This document shows, one piece after another, positions 60,197 through 64,000 of a DNA stretch of 64,000 bases. The notes below the pieces were generated by a model, which had not been told where the DNA came from, searched no databases, and saw only the letters and a program-made list of their open reading frames with translations. The translations under genes and the position numbers were made by a program. Origin of the DNA: Cannabis sativa (lineage: Eukaryota > Streptophyta > Magnoliopsida > Rosales > Cannabaceae); the NCBI RefSeq assembly GCF_029168945.1, contig NC_083604.1, positions 41,101,686 to 41,165,685 of the forward strand, read 5' to 3'. The number at the start of each line of letters is the position of its first letter. Positions within the stretch are counted from its first letter, which is position 1.

Positions 60197-62826
60197 ACTC
60201 AATCCACCTATGAAGGAAGTTGTCAGAAAAGAAGTAATCAAGTGGTTGGATGCTGGAGTGGCCTATCCCATCTTTGATAGTAAGTGGGTTAGCCCGGTGC
60301 AAGTGGTTCCAAAGAAAGGGGGAATGACCGTGATCAAGAATGAAAAGAATGAGTTGATTCCCACAAGAACAGTCACTGGTTGGAGGATTTGTATTGACTA
60401 TAGGAAACTCAACAAAGCAACCCGAAAAGATCACTTTCCCTTGCCCTTCATTGATCAAATGCTAGACAGATTGGCGGAGCAAGAATATTACTGTTTTCTT
60501 GATGGCTACTCTGGATACCACCAAATAGCCATAGCACTTGAAGATCAGGAAAAGACTACTTTTACATGTCCCTACGGTACCTTTGCTTTCAGAAGAATGC
60601 CATTCGGATTGTGTAACGCCCCTGCTACTTTTCAAAGGTGTATGATGGCTATCTTTTCAGATTTGATTGAATCTTGTATTGAGATCTTTATGGATGATTT
60701 CTCGGTCTTTGGCTCCTCCTTCGATCATTGTTTAGAAAATTTAGAAAAGGTGCTAATTAGGTGCAAGAAGTCTAACTTGGTGCTAAACTGGGAGAAGTGC
60801 CACTTTATGGTAACAGAAGGAATTGTTCTGGGACACAAAAATTCAAAAGCAGGAATTGAGGTGGACAAGGCTAAAGTTTCAACAATAGAGAATTTGCCAC
60901 CTTCAGTTTCTGTAAAAGGAGTAAGGAGTTTCTTAGGACATGCTGGTTTCTGCCGACGATTTATTAAGGACTTCTCAAAGATCTCCAAACCATTGTCCAG
61001 TTTACTTGTTAATGGCGTTTCATTTGAGTTTGGAGAAGATTGCTTAAAGGCATTCAAGGTTCTAAAGGAAAAATTGATTTCAGCACCAATTGTCACTTCA
61101 CCAAATTGGGAGTTGCCTTTCGAGTTGATGTGCGATGCAAGTGATTATGCAATCGGAGCAATCTTGGGTCAAAGGGTTGACAGGGTGTTTCACACAATCT
61201 ACTATGCTAGCAGAACCCTGAATGATGCTCAATTAAATTATGCCACTATAGAGAAAGAGATGATGGCAATTGTGTTTGCATGTGATAAGTTCCGACCTTA
61301 CCTAATTGGGAATAAGGTTATTGTCTATACAGATCACTCAGCAATCAAATACCTTATGACCAAGAAGGATGCAAAGCCGAGATTGATTCGGTGGGTACTT
61401 CTACTTCAAGAGTTGGACTTGGAGATAAAAGACAAGAAGGGCACTGAAAATCTGGTAGCAGATCACCTGTCAAGACTAGAGCTGGAAAAGAGTCAGAATA
61501 CGAAAGATGTACAGATAAATGAGCAATTTCCTGATGAACAACTCTTTAGTGTGAGGGAAAACCTGATGGTACCGTGGTATGCTGATTATGTCAACTTCTT
61601 GGCGGCAAAAATAACTCCTCCTGAGCTTTCACGACAACAATTGAAGAAGTTCTTTTCTGAGGTGAAACATTATTATTGGGAAGAGCCAATCCTCTACAAG
61701 CACTGCGCTGATCAGGTAATTAGAAGATGTGTGCCTGAAGAAGAGATGTATTCTATCCTAAATCATTGTCATGCTTTGCCATGTGGAGGACATTTCAGTG
61801 GGACCAGAACTGCTGCTAAAGTGTTGCAGAGTGGATTCTTTTGGCCAACACTATTTAAAGATGCTAGTACCTTTGTGAAGGCATGTGATCGTTGTCAACG
61901 AACAGGTAATATCTCAAGAAGAAATGAAATGCCTTTAACAGGAATCTTGGAAGTGGAATTGTTTGATGTGTGGGGGATAGACTTCATGGGTCCTTTTCCT
62001 TCATCTTTTAGCAATCAATACATCCTATTGGTTGTCGACTATGTGTCAAAATGGGTTGAAGCTGCAGCTACACCACAGAATGATGGTAAAACAGTTCTCC
62101 GCTTTCTGCAAAAGAACATCTTCACTCGGTTTGGTACTCCTCGAGCAATCATAAGCGATGAAGGGAGTCACTTTTGCAACAAACAGTTTGAAGCACCCCT
62201 TTCTACCATATCATCCCCAGAGTAATGGCCAAGCTGAAATTTCTAATCGGGAGATAAAGATGATTCTAGAGAAAACAGTGCAGAGATCAACGAAAGATTG
62301 GGCAAGAAAATTAGATGATGCATTGTGGGCATACAGGACTGCTTTTAAAACACCGATTGGCATGTCTCCATATCGGTTGGTGTTTGGAAAGGCTTGTCAT
62401 CTGCCGGTGGAGTTAGAACATAAAGCCTTCTGGGCCATGAAGACTCTCAACATGGAATTGAAAGCTGCAGGAGAGAAAAGGCTACTATAATTGAATGAAC
62501 TAGAGGAGTTTCATAATGAGGCCTATGAGAATGCAAAAATCTACAAGGAGAGAACAAAGAAGTGGCATGACCAAGGCTTAGTAAGGAAGGAGTTTCAATC
62601 TGGGCAGCAAGTGTTATTATTTAATTCAAGGTTGAAGTTGTTTCCCGGAAAGTTGAAGTCAAGGTGGTCAGGACCATTTACCGTGGTCAAGTTATTTCCC
62701 TATGGAGCTATGGAGTTAAAAGGTGAAGGTGTAGCAACTTTCAAAGTTAATGGAGAGCGTTTAAAGCTCTACTTGGGAGGTCAATTTGACCAAGCCAAGT
62801 CCGCCATTATTCTGGCGCCTCTCTAG
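60168..62826 (+). pseudogene. Athila reverse transcriptase, RNase H and integrase, broken
   Basis: Reverse transcriptase (about 60290-60880) has [20 protein letters not shown] and the catalytic box FMDDFSVFG. RNase H (about 61120-61480) starts [13 protein letters not shown] and includes [10 protein letters not shown]. Integrase has a zinc region ([18 protein letters not shown]), first Asp in GIDFMGPF and second in SDEGSHF. A deletion of about 35-40 bp near 62190 removes sequence between the second Asp and the Glu segment ([12 protein letters not shown]) and shifts the frame. A TAA at 62488 (CAA expected) follows, and the tail ends naturally at 62826. RT and RNase H look intact; integrase is dead. 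Confidence 0.9.
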
Positions 62827-63957
62827 ACACAGCTCAGCGTCCGGCTATATGACGATAAAGACAGCGCTCTTGGGAGGCAACCCAAGTGTTTTCTTTAATT
62901 TTTTAAACTTTTTGATTATGTTTTTAGTTTATGCTTTAGTATTTTTAGTATTTTCAATTTTTAGCTAAGTACCAGACATTATTTTTTTCCAGTTGAATCG
63001 TGAAAAATGTGAAAATAAAAAAATATATTTTCGGGACTGGGAATCCAGTGGTCGCGACCACCAGGTTCTTGGGTCGCGACCCTTTTTGGTAGTCGCGACT
63101 CTGGTCGCGACTTCGGGTTTTACAGAAACGATGAAAATTTTAACTTCTAGTAGTCACGATTAGGGTCAATGCAAGTCGCGACCCTTTTTCCAAGTCGCGA
63201 CCCTAGTCGCGACTTGCCATTTTTCCAGAAAGGCCAGGAATTTGAATTTAAGCTAGTCGCAACTAGCCTTGGGTCAAGTCGCGACTAGCTCACGATTTTT
63301 TCTATAAAATCCCAATTTTCCCCCCCATTCAACCCTACACCAAAAATTCAAATATTACCTCTTCTCAGCCGACCCTAACCTCTCACATTCAAAAATTTCA
63401 AAATTTCCATTCCTAAATTTCAATTCTCTCATCTTTTCTTCAATTTCTCAAACCCAATCCATTCAAAAACCCAATTTCACTCATCAATCTACACATACCA
63501 TCAAAAACCATCCCCAAAATCACTCATATTAGCCCAAATCCGAAAATACCATTGTCTTCATCTTCAACCTCAAGCTTTCAAGGACATTCAACAATGGAGG
63601 TGGAGTAAAGCGTCTTTGGGTTTGTAAGTATCACTTCCTACAATATTTAAGGAATTTGATTTATTTGTTATAGATTTTGGGTGGTAATAGTGTGTATTGT
63701 GAAAAATTATTATTGATATTGGGTTTGTTCATATTGTATTGTGGTGTTGAGAAGTTGGAAATATTCTTTGAGTGATTGTGAATTTTTGGGAAGTAGAAAA
63801 ATTAAGGGGAGGTGCTGCCCAATTTTTTTTTTCTTAGCATTATTTAGAAAAAAATTAGAAAAAAAAAGAAAAAAAATCCGAAAAAAAAACTAAAGAAAAA
63901 AAAAGAGAAATAGAAAAGAAAAAAAAACATATTCTATTATTGCTAGGAAGAGAAAAA
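62827..63957 (+). promoter_or_regulatory. Athila spacer with possible internal promoter and 5' UTR intron
   Basis: It holds eight GTCGCGAC palindromes (63051-63285), a TATA-like tctataaaatcc (63301-63312), a pyrimidine-rich leader, a donor GTAAGTAT at 63624 and an acceptor ...TTGCTAG ending 63946. The putative intron is 323 bp. The LTR carries the same palindrome block upstream of its own TATA. A promoter for the third ORF is inferred. Confidence 0.4.
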
Positions 63958-64000
63958 ATGGCACCTAAGAGAACTAGGCATGTTGAGGAGGGTTCGTCAT
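63958..64000 (+). CDS. Start of Athila third ORF (env-like position), truncated by window
   Basis: ATG at 63958 opens MAPKRTRHVEEGSS and runs to the window edge. It lies after pol and before the expected 3' LTR, where Athila elements carry an extra ORF that has been called env-like. Only 14 residues are visible, so the product cannot be judged. A splice acceptor ends 11 bases upstream. Confidence 0.5.
   Translation, partial: MAPKRTRHVEEGSS

Larger units (their letters stand above)
56186..64000 (+). mobile_element. Athila-like Ty3/Gypsy element, 3' end outside window
   Basis: Order seen: 5' LTR (56186-57407), tRNA-Asp primer site, gag, protease, reverse transcriptase, RNase H, integrase (57555-62826), a long non-coding stretch, and the start of a third ORF at 63958. 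Gag wording ([23 protein letters not shown]) and the protease DLGASINLMP are characteristic of Athila. The 3' LTR is beyond position 64000, so age cannot be judged. Frameshifts, stops and an integrase deletion show the copy is defective. Confidence 0.9.

Noticed and set aside
1..64000. tRNA, rRNA or other structural RNA genes
   Set aside because: None recognised by eye; GTTCGA-like words in the Gypsy LTR belong to tandem repeats and lack a tRNA fold.

Overview
This is nuclear DNA of a flowering plant, almost certainly a eudicot. It is AT-rich and carries one host gene among nested transposons. The gene is a two-exon cytochrome P450 of the CYP78A family, closest in recalled sequence to CYP78A7. 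Everything else with coding potential comes from Ty1/Copia, Ty3/Gypsy (Tekay-like chromovirus and Athila-like), LINE, hAT or Mutator-like elements, or from fragments they carry. A Rosales species would fit, but the sequence does not prove it.

Layout. 1-22631: an old Copia element on the minus strand (Copia-1); its left LTR runs off the window. Its left LTR is interrupted by a 1.4-kb hAT element carrying a fragment that resembles a MUR3-type xyloglucan galactosyltransferase gene, and by a 1.85-kb solo LTR. Its pol is interrupted by a 9.6-kb Tekay-like Gypsy element at 6933-16576 with near-identical LTRs. 23174-41877: a large retrotransposon without gag-pol (element X, minus strand). It has about 0.8-0.9-kb LTRs, a roughly 12-unit tandem array of a 218-bp hairpin-rich sequence, and a broken spliced coiled-coil gene on the opposite strand. 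A 10.2-kb Copia element with young LTRs but eroded pol (Copia-2, 27305-37469) sits inside it. 41878-47502: AT-rich DNA with the P450 gene at 44671-46380 (minus). 47503-54866: a MITE, two LINE remnants, a Mutator-like insertion, a hAT end and a Gypsy solo LTR. 55028-55095: a short second copy of the P450 promoter. 55643-56177: a third element-X LTR relic. 56186-64000: the 5' part of an Athila-like element (plus strand), cut by the window end at the start of its third ORF.

The insertions can be ordered from target-site duplications visible by eye: gttaa (solo LTR), tcttt (Tekay-like), ctaac (Copia-2), attaa (second solo LTR), a 13-bp copy around LINE-2 and an 8-bp copy around the hAT. Most premature stops in the element ORFs are C-to-T or G-to-A changes of CAG, CAA, CGA or TGG codons, as expected from deamination of methylated DNA.

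The least ordinary signals are: the hAT with a captured gene fragment; element X with its hairpin array and antisense gene; GC-rich hairpin islands at matching positions in both Copia leaders; paired-base changes in a hairpin repeated in the Gypsy LTR; and a GTCGCGAC-rich block shared by the Athila LTR and the region in front of the Athila third ORF. All family calls are from memory and pattern reading; no search was run.
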